Positions 47,480-57,978 of a DNA stretch of 64,000 nucleotides are shown piece by piece. Under the pieces are notes generated by a model. It worked only from the letters and a program-made list of their open reading frames with translations. It was not told where the DNA came from and did not search any database. A program made the translations under genes and the position numbers. The number at the start of each line of letters is the position of its first letter. Position 1 is the first letter of the stretch. Origin of the DNA: Trichosporon coremiiforme (taxonomy: Eukaryota > Basidiomycota > Tremellomycetes > Trichosporonales > Trichosporonaceae); the NCBI GenBank assembly GCA_039545355.1, contig BCJJ01000018.1:372001-436000 (forward strand), given 5' to 3'.

Positions 47480-49740
47480 ATGGCTGCCGTTGCTCCCCCT
47501 CCTGGGTCCGTCTCGCAGCAGGCGGGCCCCTCAAATGGTGAGTCTCATGCAAGACCCACGTGAGATAGAGCCACACCGGCTGACGCCACAGCTCAGACCA
47601 AGCCTGAGCCTGCGGCCGATGAGAAACCCGCCGTTGCTGCTGAGAAGCCCAGTAGCCAAAAGGCAGCCGAAGTTAAGGCGGAGGCTGACGAGAAGGCGGA
47701 GGCCGATGGTGCCAACGACAATGGTGAGTACCGTTTCTGTTGGAACGCGTTGTTTGGTTAGGCGGTCTATTATAAGTGTGGAGCGTCATCTTTCCGACTA
47801 CTCTCGGTTTTGACGTATGAGCGGTCCAGCCTTAAGGCTCGGCATCCTGGATTGCTGGATGGTGTCATTCAAATCTCCCTCGTCATGCATGCCTCTGCAC
47901 ACTCCGGCGGTAGCCCCATGCTATCGCCGAGGCGTGCACCAAGAGGCGAGACTCGGTGCATTGGAATTCGAGAGCTTGAATAGTAGCTGACTTTCGCCCC
48001 TTCCGGTCGTCCAACCGTCCATCGCCAACTACGTCACCGGTCATATATCGTCACTCCACCCCTATTGCACGCTGCCTCTCGCACGCTGTATAACCCATCA
48101 TCACCACCACCGCTTCCCAACACCGTCATCCTTGCTTGCACTCCGCTCACTGCACGCACACCTCCGTACATTCCTCTCCCGTATCTTCCTTATTCTTTCC
48201 CCTCTTCCTCTCTACAGCAAAGTCACCTTCCCGAGGAAAGTCCGCAGAGGCAGGCGAAGAACGCGAACGTCCTGGTCTCCGCTCCGGGAACAAGTCCAAC
48301 TTCGACCTTGAGCCGAACCCATTCGAACAATCGTTCTCCCGCGGTTCCCAGTCTGGACCGTCAGGTGGTGGTCCCCCGGTCGAAGACGAACGCACCACCC
48401 CTCCTCGAGGCGGAGATGCAACCAGCCTCAAGCACAACTCTCTTCCTCCTTTATCGTCTCTCACGAGTCCCGCGGCTGCTGATCCATCCCAATTCCCCTG
48501 GTTGGCTGGTCAGTCCTTACGCTCTGGTCCTTTAAGCCCTGCTATGCTAGCTGGGCCGCAACAAGGCAGCCAAGGACCTACAAACAACGCCAACGCCAAC
48601 AGCAACAACAACGCTCCTGCCGGCGCCAATGCATGGGGACCTGCGGGCAACAACACTGAAGAAAACGCTGCCGGAGAAGAGAACTTCGAGCCGGGCAACT
48701 TCCGTACTGGCTTCACTCCTGGCACTGGTACCGGATTCACCCCCGGCTATAGTGCACTCCTCAACTCCAACTTCCCTATGCCGAGTCCGAACACTGCCGC
48801 TTTCTTAAATAGCATTACCAACGTCGATTCGGCCAACGACGCCAACCCCAACAACGGAGGCACCGCTCCTGGCAACAACTTTGCCAACGGTGAACCCCGT
48901 CAACCGCCTTCCGCCATCCCTCCCCATCTTCAGCACCAGCCTCACGGCATGTCACACCTGAATCCGGCGCACAACGCCAACGCCAACGCTGCTGCCGCTG
49001 CCGGCCCCACGGAGCCGACGATCACTCCCAACACTCTGAGTGCCCTCACCGGTGCCGTTGCTTCAGAGCTTAACCGGCAGCAACCGCCTCCAAACGGCAT
49101 TCCCAATGCCTTCTACCCCCCTGGGCCTGTGCCTGGCGCACCGGGCGGCCCCATCCCTCCTCCGCAGATGGGTGGCCCCGTCGACTACGCCCAGCAGAAC
49201 GCAAACGCCGCCAGCCAGGCAGCGAACGGCCTCTTCCTACTGTCACAGGCTCACCAGGAGCTGTCGAAGAGGGAAGAGGAGGCCAAGTCGTCTGGAAACA
49301 CGCCGGTCATGAGCAAGCGTAACGTATCCAACCCGGGTCCGAAACCGCAGGCCGGCCAGAAGCGGAAGGACACTGGTGGTAACAAGGGTGGAGCGGCCAA
49401 GAAGGGCAAGAAGCAGGAGGAGAAGGATGACAGCAGTTCGGATGGGGAGAAGGACAAGAAGCCGGCGGGCAACCGGAACGAGACGGAGGAGGAGAAGCGG
49501 CGCAACTTCTTGGAGCGTAACCGACAGGCCGCGCTCAAGTGCCGACAGCGCAAGAAGGCTTGGCTGAATGAGTTGCAGAACAAGGTCGAGACGCTCAGCG
49601 TCGAGAACGAGCGTCTGCAGGGCCACTGCCGCCAGCTCGAGGACGAGCTGCAGCGCATGTCGTCAATCCTTGTTCAGCACCGCGACTGCGGCGTCGGCAT
49701 GCCCCAAATGGCGCCGGCGTACGGTCGTCCGCTTCGCTAA
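47480..49740 (+). CDS. bZIP transcription factor, Atf/CREB type
   Basis: Exons 47480-47537, 47592-47723 and 48218-49740 give 570 residues. The basic region and zipper lie near residues 490-550: RRNFLERNRQAALKCRQRKK has the CREB/ATF DNA-contact pattern N-x2-AA-x2-CR, followed by leucine heptads (LNELQNKVETLSVENERLQG, then LEDELQRM). Upstream are Asn/Ala/Pro-rich segments and FDLEPNPFEQSFS, the Atf1-type N-terminal motif. Ser/Thr-Pro sites (LTSP, GPLSPAM, NFPMPSPN) could be MAP-kinase targets. Homologues bind CRE sites and act in Hog1-type stress responses; that role here is inference. The third exon follows an unusually long 494-nt intron; frame and residues (A-K-S-P-S-R) continue across it, but a missed small exon cannot be excluded. 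Confidence 0.88.
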
Positions 49741-50622
49741 TCATGCCACAAAGCTGTTTCGTTTCTTCCACGATGACACCCAGAGCCATCGCCACGCGCA
49801 TCATTCTACACATCCATCTGCCCCTACCCAGCATATCCCACCCACATACCATCATCCACTCGCACCACACTCAACTTATACAACAACCCCCACCATACGT
49901 ACTTTTAACTTGACAGCGACTGTTTCTTCCTCCCTTTCGTATCTTGTCTACTATCTTTCCTCCCTTTCGTCGACCTACCACTTCTTGCTCTCGCAAACTC
50001 GGTTCGGTCCGAGTTCCGAGGCCGCGCATACTTCCATTCCCCCACCACACCACTTGCAATTCGCTTTCGCTCCTCCGTCGTTGAAATCTTTTTCTCTTTT
50101 TCGTTTCCTACCTTGTTGACAAGACTTGATTCATGTTGCGTGACAATCCTTTGTATCACCCAAACAAACCGATGCAGCCTATGTTTTCCACGACCGCAGC
50201 GGCGAGCAGTATCTCCCAGTGCGACGTCTCAGAGTTTTGGGATATACAGTCTTCTGACTGAATGATGGGATGTGCAATCCATCCTGGAACAAGTTCGCCA
50301 TAGCCCATCTGCCCTCCCCGTGCATGCTGTGATGTTACAAGAGATCAAATTATACGACGTGTTGGTATGTGCGGCGAAGCAAAGTGTAACGGCGCACAAG
50401 CTGTCGATCGCAACCGGCAGGGTGTCGAGGTGTGATCGCCCCCGTGCCCGGGATCAACCTCGGCACGTCGGCAGACCATTAGCACGACGCGTCCCCAGTT
50501 CTAGTCCCGTCTACTGCGCCTACTGCGTCTCGCGCGTCTCCGCTGGCGTCTGCACTAGCACTGTCACTACCGCCTGTGCGTGCCCCCTCCTTGCGCCTGG
50601 TACGGAGGGCCGAATGGAGTTC
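49741..50622. other. Convergent 3' region between bZIP and SEC2-like genes
   Basis: About 880 bp between two stop codons. It is C/T-rich and T-rich through 50110 (e.g. cttcctccctttcgtatctt), suggesting a long bZIP 3' UTR. No supported ORF was found. Confidence 0.45.
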
Positions 50623-52483
50623 CTAGCCCCAGGGGTTCGCCTCCGTCTCGAGCGGCACGGGCATGGGCGGCATGTTCATCGCCGCCGAGCCCTTCGGGCC
50701 CTCCTTTGGGCTGCTGGAGAAAGCGCCGGGCATTTCGCTTGCGCCCGTGTCGGGGCTGGGCTCGCGGCTGGGCGTGACGCTGCCCCCGCTACCTGCGCTG
50801 CCGCTACCGCTTCCGCCGTTGGCCTCGGACTCCCTGTCTCCTCCCGCGCTATCGGACCTGCCCAACGGGCTGGGGATCGGCATCGGCGACCCAACAGCGC
50901 TCGCGCTGTCCTTCGTCACCCTTCCGGCGGGCTGGGGTGTCCTCGCCCCGACTCGGTCGATGCCCGCACGAAGCGCGGCATAGTGCGCCGTCAGGTCCCC
51001 GCCCGTGCTGGAGCGCTCCGTCTCGTCGTCGCTGTTCGCCTCCGTGCCTGGCGCGCTGCCGCCGAGCACTTTGATTGTCGCCCGGAGGGCCTCGCGCTCG
51101 TCGCGCGCTTCGCGCAGGTTCTCCTCTAGCTCTGCCCGCCGCCTGCGCTCGTCCGCGACCATCTTGTTCGCCTCCTCGAACAGGGCTTGCGAGAGGCCCT
51201 CGAGCTCGGCTTCGATCTCGCGCTTGCCCTGCTTCAGCGTGTCGAGCTGCGTGGCTTGCGTCGCGACTTGCTCGCGCAGGCGGGTGAGCTCGTCGTCGTC
51301 GCTTGCGGTCGAGGGATTGCCGGAGGGTGAGGGAAGAGGGGACGCCTTGCGCGCCCAGAAGCCGAAGGACTTCTCCTTGACCAACGGGGGCGCGCGGGGG
51401 GAGGAGGCGTCGCCGGACGGTCGGCCCTCGAGGCTGGGTCGCGAGCGTGGAGCGGACGTGGGTGTAGAGGTGGTGGCATTGGCCGAAGCGGCAGAGGCTG
51501 CCTCGGCCTTGGCTCGGCGTAGCTCACTCTCGAGCATTTCCGTGTTCGCTTCGGCCATGACGAGGTTGGAGCGCGCGATCTTGAGCGACGTCAGGAGCGT
51601 CGAGTGCGAGTTGGTGAGTTCCTCATGCGATTTGGACTGCAGGGTCAGCTTTGGAAGCGTCCTGACAGCTTACCAGGGACGAGATCCGGCCCAGAACCTC
51701 CTTCAACAAGAGCCGCAGCTCTGGCTCGGACGCACCCGCCGCGACTGCGAGCGTCGGGTCATTCAGAGAGTTCGAAGACTGCGGCGGTCGAGCCTCAGAC
51801 TCTGCGGACGTCTTCGTCTCATCCTTCGGTTGTGATTCGGGTTCGGGCTCGCGCTTCTTGAACACAATCGGCTTCTCCTCGAATGTGTCGTCGTCGTCTG
51901 GGCCCTCGTCCAGCTTCGCGTAGCCGGTCACGAGGTCATCGAGATCATCGTCGTCGCTGTCGTCCTGCTCACTCTTGCGAGAGAAGAAGCCGAAGCGGCC
52001 CTTATTCTTCGCTGCCGCCGACTTGCCCGAGGGAGGCGGCGGCGGCGCCAGAATCGGAATGGGTTTCGCAAAGTCTTTCGACTCATCCGGCACGGGTGCT
52101 GGAGTGGGGGAAGGAGGGGGGAGCTCGAGGCCGGCACGTTCAGACCAGCGCCTTATGTCGGCGGCGCTGATCCCGGCCGTCGTTGCGCTCGTCTCGGCCC
52201 CGTCGCCGCCCTGCACTGACTTTTGCAATCCCTCTGAAGCCTGCGGGTCGAGTTCCTCTGTCGAGCGGATCTGAGCCAGAAAGGAGGTAGGCAGCACCTC
52301 GTCACAGTACGGGCACCGCACGGAGCAGCCGCCTGCATGGACCGCTTCGCTCCCGTCCCTCGACGTTCCAGCAGCTGTTGCTGACGAGCTAGCTGCTGCG
52401 TTTCCTTCAGCCGCGGTCGTAAGTTTGGGCGAGAAGGCGGGGCCGAGTTTGGGGCTGCCCCCCGGCGTGGACGGGGCAGCCAT
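50623..52483 (-). CDS. SEC2: Sec2-type Rab guanine nucleotide exchange factor
   Basis: Exons 52483-51674 and 51636-50623 give 607 residues. Sec2/Rabin8 proteins activate the Rab Sec4/Rab8 on secretory vesicles. The coiled coil with the Sec2 signature ALFEEANKMVADERRRRAEL at 421-440 is clear; a heptad-rich stretch (LREQVATQATQLDTLKQGKR) precedes it and continues to about residue 460. The exon junction lies in SSL-SKSHEELTNSHSTLL; the 37-nt intron ends ctgaccctgcag, and reading through it meets a stop. The N-terminal half is Pro/Ser/Asp-rich, with one CSVRCPYC cluster (C53, C57, C60) that looks like half of a zinc site. The C-terminal third is Ser/Gly/Pro-rich and ends EANPWG. The N-terminal Cys cluster is not part of yeast Sec2 as far as I know. 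Confidence 0.87.
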
Positions 52484-53130
52484 GATGGTCGTGTGGTCCG
52501 CTGGGCGGGTAGCGGGGCGCGATGTCGCGATCGGTGTCGAGCGGGGGAGAGCGCCGGCTCGAGGTGGCGCGCTGAGAAGGCGTGTGTGTCGCTAATGCCG
52601 CTGGCTAACGTGAAGCAAGCAGACGATGTTGTGTTGACGAGTTCTGAGACGGCAGGAGCAACCTTGAATCGTCGTGGCTAGACCTGAGCTGAAGCCTGAA
52701 GCTGAAGCAGCAACACCTGACACCTGGATGCAAGGGACATGAGCGACAGGCTACTGTGGCGTACCATTGGTTGAGCGCTATTTGGTCCCCTCACCTTGAG
52801 TGCGTCATGATTGGCGCCTGTCCCCACGGAGACGGCCATCTGCGGATCGCGTCCACAGCCTTATGCAAGATCTGACCGTCCATTGCGCAGATGATCTGCA
52901 TGCATTCAAGCTACTGCTCCCGGCGCAGTTGATAACCATGCACCTATGGCGAGATACGCGCTCCAAATGACGTGGTACCCCGCCTTCCAACAACTAAGCT
53001 CTAAGGTTGAGTGGCACGCCTCCACCCCGGACCGGAACACCGGAGCCCCCGCTTTCCGGAATGCTGGATGAGTTCGTCATGTTGTTGCCTGCCTCGCCTT
53101 CCCTCCATTACTCATCAAACACGCACGACC
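52484..53130. promoter_or_regulatory. Divergent promoter, SEC2-like / OXP1
   Basis: About 650 bp between two start codons facing outwards. The last about 50 bp before 53131 is a short C/T-rich leader. No ORF is supported. Confidence 0.5.
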
Positions 53131-56100
53131 ATGGCGGCGCAAGACGACCTGCTGCGCGTGTCCATTGACCGCGGAGGCACGTTCTGTGACTGCATCGGCT
53201 CCCGCAAGGGCAAGGACGACATTGTCATCAAGGTGAGTAGCTCGCATTGTGCCGTCTGCTGACATAGCAGCTCCTTTCAGTCGATCCTGCAAACTACAAG
53301 GATGCGCCCACAGAGGGGTGAGCCTTATTCCTCATCAGCCGAACTAATATCCAGAATCCGTCGCATTTTGAGCATCGCGGAGGGGCGTGAGATCCCCAAG
53401 AGCGAGAAGCTCAAGCTCGACGGCATCGAGAGCATCCGTATGGGCACGACTGTGTCGACGAATGCGCTGTTGGAGCGCCAGGGCGAGCGCTGCGCTCTTC
53501 TCACGAGTGAAGGGTGGGGCGACGTTCTTCTCATTGGCATGCAAGGTGGGCACCCTTCCTTCCTTCTCTAGCTACTGCCTTAGACAACTGACGCCTCGCA
53601 GCCCGACCGGACATTTTCGACCTTAGTATCCAGAAGTTGGCATTCCTCTATGACGAGGTTGTCGAGGTGTGTCTTTCGTCTCCGCCTCCTTCCGCTTGAT
53701 TAAGTTGGTCCGGGAGAGCTGACACGCAGATCGGCGAGCGCATTACTCCTCTGCAGTCGCTCGTCAGCGCCCCTGTCCCCGTTCCCGAGTCCGCCGATAT
53801 CATCAAGGATACAACCACAGGCGAGGTCGTTCGCATTCTCTCCCGCCCGGATGAGGACCAGGTCAAGGCCAAGCTCCAGGCACTTTGGGACAAAGGTATC
53901 CGTTCCGTCGCCGTTGCCTTCGTTCACTCGTATCTCTGGAATGAGCACGAGCAGTGCGTCGCCAAGATCGCACGCGAAATGGGCTTCCAGGTTTCGGTCT
54001 CGTCCGATCTTCAGCCGATGGTGAGTCACTGCCTACCCCAGCCCCTACGCCCCGGAATCGCCCTTTGACTGCGCTGGAATGAAGTCAGCTAACTGTGCAG
54101 ATCAAGCTTGTGTCTCGCGCCAACTCGTCCATTGCTGATGCATACCTGACGCCTGTCACGCGACGGTACATCGAAGGCTTCGGTGCCGGCTTTGAGGGCG
54201 GTCTCGCCGCGTTCGGCTCTAAGTTGCTGTTCATGCAGAGCGACGGTGGACTTTGCGCTTGGGACCAGTTCTCCGGTCTCCGTGCCATCCTGTCTGGCCC
54301 CGCGGGTGGTGTCGTCGGTTACTCAAAGACGTGTTACGATGGGGAGCGTGGTCGCGCTCTGATTGCGGTCGACATGGGCGGTGAGCTTTCAAGGTGCCTG
54401 TAACTCTAGCTGACGGAAAGGAACCAGTACAGACGTCTCGCGTTACGACGGCAAGCTGGAGCATGTGTTCGAGACGACGACGGCTGAGGGTGTGTCGGGG
54501 TGTCGAGTTGGCAACTGACGGCAGTAATCATTCAGGCGCCGCAGCTCGACATCAACACTGTCGCGGCTGGAGGTGGCTCTCGACTCTTCTACAAGCATGG
54601 CATGTTTGTCGTTGGCCCCGAATCAGCAACGGCTCACCCCGGCCCCGCTTGCTACCGGAAGGGTGGCCCGTTGGCTGTAACTGACGCCAACCTGATCCTG
54701 GGACGTCTGCTCCCGGAACACTTGTAAGCTTGCCGGCTGGCCGCATGAGCTAATATCAGCCCGCATATCTTTGGACCGAACGAAGACGAGCCGCTGGACC
54801 TGGACGCGAGCCGCAGCCTGTTCGCCGAGCTTACGGAGGAGATCAACAAGGGCAAGAATGACAAGCTTAGCGTCGAGCAGGTCGCTGCCGGCTTCCTCCG
54901 CGTGGCGAACGAAACCATGTGTCGTCCTATCCGAACGTAAGCTTATGAAACTGTCATCAGCTGACATCAGCCTCACTGAGGCGCGTGGGTATGAAAGCGC
55001 CTCGCACCACCTCGTCATGTTCGGCGGTGCCGGTGGGCAACACGGCTGTGCGATTGCTAGTGCCCTTGGCATCAAGCGCATCATCATTCCGCGTCTCTCC
55101 TCGCTGCTGTCGGCGTATGGTATGGCACTCGCGGACGTCGTGCAGGAACTCAGCGAGCCGGCGGCCTACGTCGTTACGGGCAACCGCGAGGTCGGCAAGG
55201 TGTCTGAGCGCATGGGTGCGTTGGTCAAGCGTGCCGAGGAAGCTCTGCAGAAGCAGGGCTTCCCGTCTGAGCGCATTCAGTGCGAGCGATACCTGAACTG
55301 TCGCTACTCTGGATCGTCCACGCAGCTCATGGTCGAGCTTCCTGAGGATGGGGACGTCGAGAAGCGTTTCGTCGAAGAGCACCGCCGCGAGTTCGGCTTC
55401 AACCTGGACCGCGACATTGTCGTCGATGACCTGCGCGTGCGGGGAGTCGGCCACTCGCTCGGCTCCGCGACACGCTCGCCGTACGCGGACTTTGACGAGC
55501 TGAAGAAGACCGCTCATGATAAGAGCAGCCTCAAGCAGAAGCAGATCTACTTCGACAACCTCGGCTGGGTAGACGCTGTCGTCGTGCCCCTCGCGGATCT
55601 GAAGGATGGCGAGCAGGTAACCGGCCCCGCCGTCATCTTCGACAAGACGCAGACGATCCTCGTCGAGCCGGGACACGTCGCTACCTCACTCCCGGAGCAC
55701 GTTGTCATTGATGCCGTTGATGCCGATGCAACGAAGAAGGGTGACGTGGAGGAGAACCTGGAGGATCTGGACCAGGTCGACCCTGTTCAGCTCTCTGTTT
55801 ACGGCCACAGGCTCATGGGTATTGCCGAGCAGATGGGCAACGTTCTGCGTAAGATCAGTATCAGTATCAACATCAAGGAGCGTCTCGACTACTCGTGCGC
55901 GACCTTCGACGTTGACGGTGGACTAGTCGCAAACGCGCCGCACATCCCGTGCCACCTGGGTGCGATGTCACACGCGGTGCGTCATCAGGCCCGTATCCAC
56001 GGCAACACGCTGCAGGAGGGCGATATCTTGCTATCAAACCATCCTGCTTCTGGTGGCTCGCACCTTCCCGACCTCACCGTGATCATGCCCACGTTCCATG

Positions 56101-57703
56101 AGGGCAAGATCATTTTCTGGACTGCTGCGCGTGCTCACCACGCCGACATCGGTGGAATCCGAGCCGGCTCGATGCCGCCTTTCTCCAAGGAGCTTTGGGA
56201 GGAGGGTGCGCAGTTCCGTTCGTTCAAGCTCGTCAAGGCGGGCAAGTTCGACGAGGAAGGTGTCACCGCTGCCCTGAACAAGCCCGGAGAGTACCCCGGC
56301 TGTGAGCCGACGCGCACCCTGCGCGACAACATCTCGGACCTGCACGCACAGGTCGCCGCGTGCCACCGCGGTGCAGTCCTAATCAACCAGCTTGTCGACG
56401 AGCAGGGCCTGCAGACGGTACAGTTCTACATGAAAGCTATTATGCACACAGCCGAGAAGGCTGTGCGCGCGCTTCTTCGCAAGGTCGCGGAGAAGTTTGG
56501 TGGCAAGCCGCTTGAGGCGGAGGACTTCCTTGACGATGGCACGAAGCTTCAGCTCAAGATCTCGATCGATGAAGAGAAGGGTGACGCGACGTTCGACTTT
56601 ACGGGTACCAGCCCGCAGACGTGAGTTTGAAGTGCTAGCTTTGCTGGAGCCGTCGGCAGCTGACATCCAGATACAACAACCTGAACACGCCGACGGCGAT
56701 TCTGTTTAGCAGTATCATCTACGTTCTGCGTTCTCTGATCGTGTCCGACCTGCCGCTGAATCAGGGCTGTCTGTCGCCCATCACGGTCATCGTGCCACCC
56801 GAGTCGCTGCTTGCGCCTGGAGACGGCGTCGCTGTCTGCGCTGGCAACGTCGAGTCGTCGCAGCGTGTTACGGACGTCATCCTGAAGGCGTTCCAGGCGT
56901 GCGCCGCCTCTCAGGGCTCTTGTAACAACCTCACGTTCGGCAAGGGCCCGACAGAGGTCAACGGCAAGACTCAGCCGGGCTTCGGCTACTACGAGACCAT
57001 CGCCGGTGGATCGGGCGCGGGCCCGACGTGGGACGGCCAGTCGTGTGTACACGTGCACAGCACGAACACCTGCATCGTGAGTGCACCGACGATTAAACTC
57101 TACAAGGCTTCTTCCAGTCTAGCTGACACCCAGGGCGATGTCGAGATCACGGAGCGCCTGTACCCCGTGATCATCCGGCGGTTTGCGCGTCGCCCGCTCT
57201 CGGGTGGTACTGGCCAGCACCGCGGTGGCGACGGCTGCATACGTGACATCGAGTTCACGACCGACCTGGACGTGGCAATCCTGTCGCAGCGTCGCGTTGT
57301 GCCGCCCTACGGCATGGCGGGCGGCGAGCCAGGCAAGCGTGGCGAGAACCTCTGGTTCCGCAGGAAGCGCACGGAGACCAAGGACAAGGAGGCTGAGGGC
57401 GAGAAGTCTGAAGCGAATGCCGAAATTCCAGGCATCAAGGAGGCGTCCGAGGAGAACGGCAAGGACGAGAAGAAGAAGAAGGACGACTGGTTCAGCAGCA
57501 CCGACTATGACGTGATCAACCTCGGCGGCAGCAACCAGTGCACGATGCACGCCGGGGACCGTATCGTCATCTGCACCCCGGGAGGAGGAGGCTACGGCCC
57601 CGCCGACGCCGACCCGGAGACGGAGGACGCGAAGGCGGACCGTCACATCCCTCGTGCCCAGGGCTCGCTCGCGAACTGGAACGCGGCGGCGCACTCAAAC
57701 TAA
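53131..57703 (+). CDS. OXP1: 5-oxoprolinase (ATP-hydrolysing)
   Basis: Twelve exons: 53131-53232, 53271-53317, 53355-53545, 53602-53666, 53730-54020, 54101-54380, 54421-54489, 54525-54723, 54760-54936, 54971-56620, 56671-57076, 57134-57703, coding 1348 residues. The cytosolic enzyme opens 5-oxo-L-proline to glutamate with ATP in the gamma-glutamyl cycle. The N-terminal HyuA-like half has the nucleotide-binding [48 protein letters not shown] and [14 protein letters not shown]; the HyuB-like half has [39 protein letters not shown], then [20 protein letters not shown] and [21 protein letters not shown] Lys/Glu-rich insertion of about 50 residues ([20 protein letters not shown] onwards) precedes the last domain. 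Introns are 34-80 nt; six are 40 nt or less. Confidence 0.96.
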
Positions 57704-57978
57704 AGCTGAAGTTTTGTACAGATCAGTAGCCATAGAATCTATATCTCAAATTGCAACTGAGTTCTGCGCGCAACGCCGCGTGGAAATCCTACTTCTCATG
57801 CATGTCTAAAAAGTCCTCTATCAATACAAATCTCTGCGCACACGTATGTGTCTAGCTATTAGCACATTGACGCGGCAGAAGCAAGGCAAGCGGGCTGCGA
57901 GTGGTTCCTCGCGTGACCGCCGGTATTCGCCTGGAAGATGCTCGTTGGCTGTCTGCAACGGAGGGGGGGGGAAGGCAC
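57704..57978. other. Convergent 3' spacer
   Basis: 275 bp between the stop codons of OXP1 (+) and GUT2 (-). AT-rich words (agaatctatatctcaaattg) probably hold the polyadenylation signals. Confidence 0.5.
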
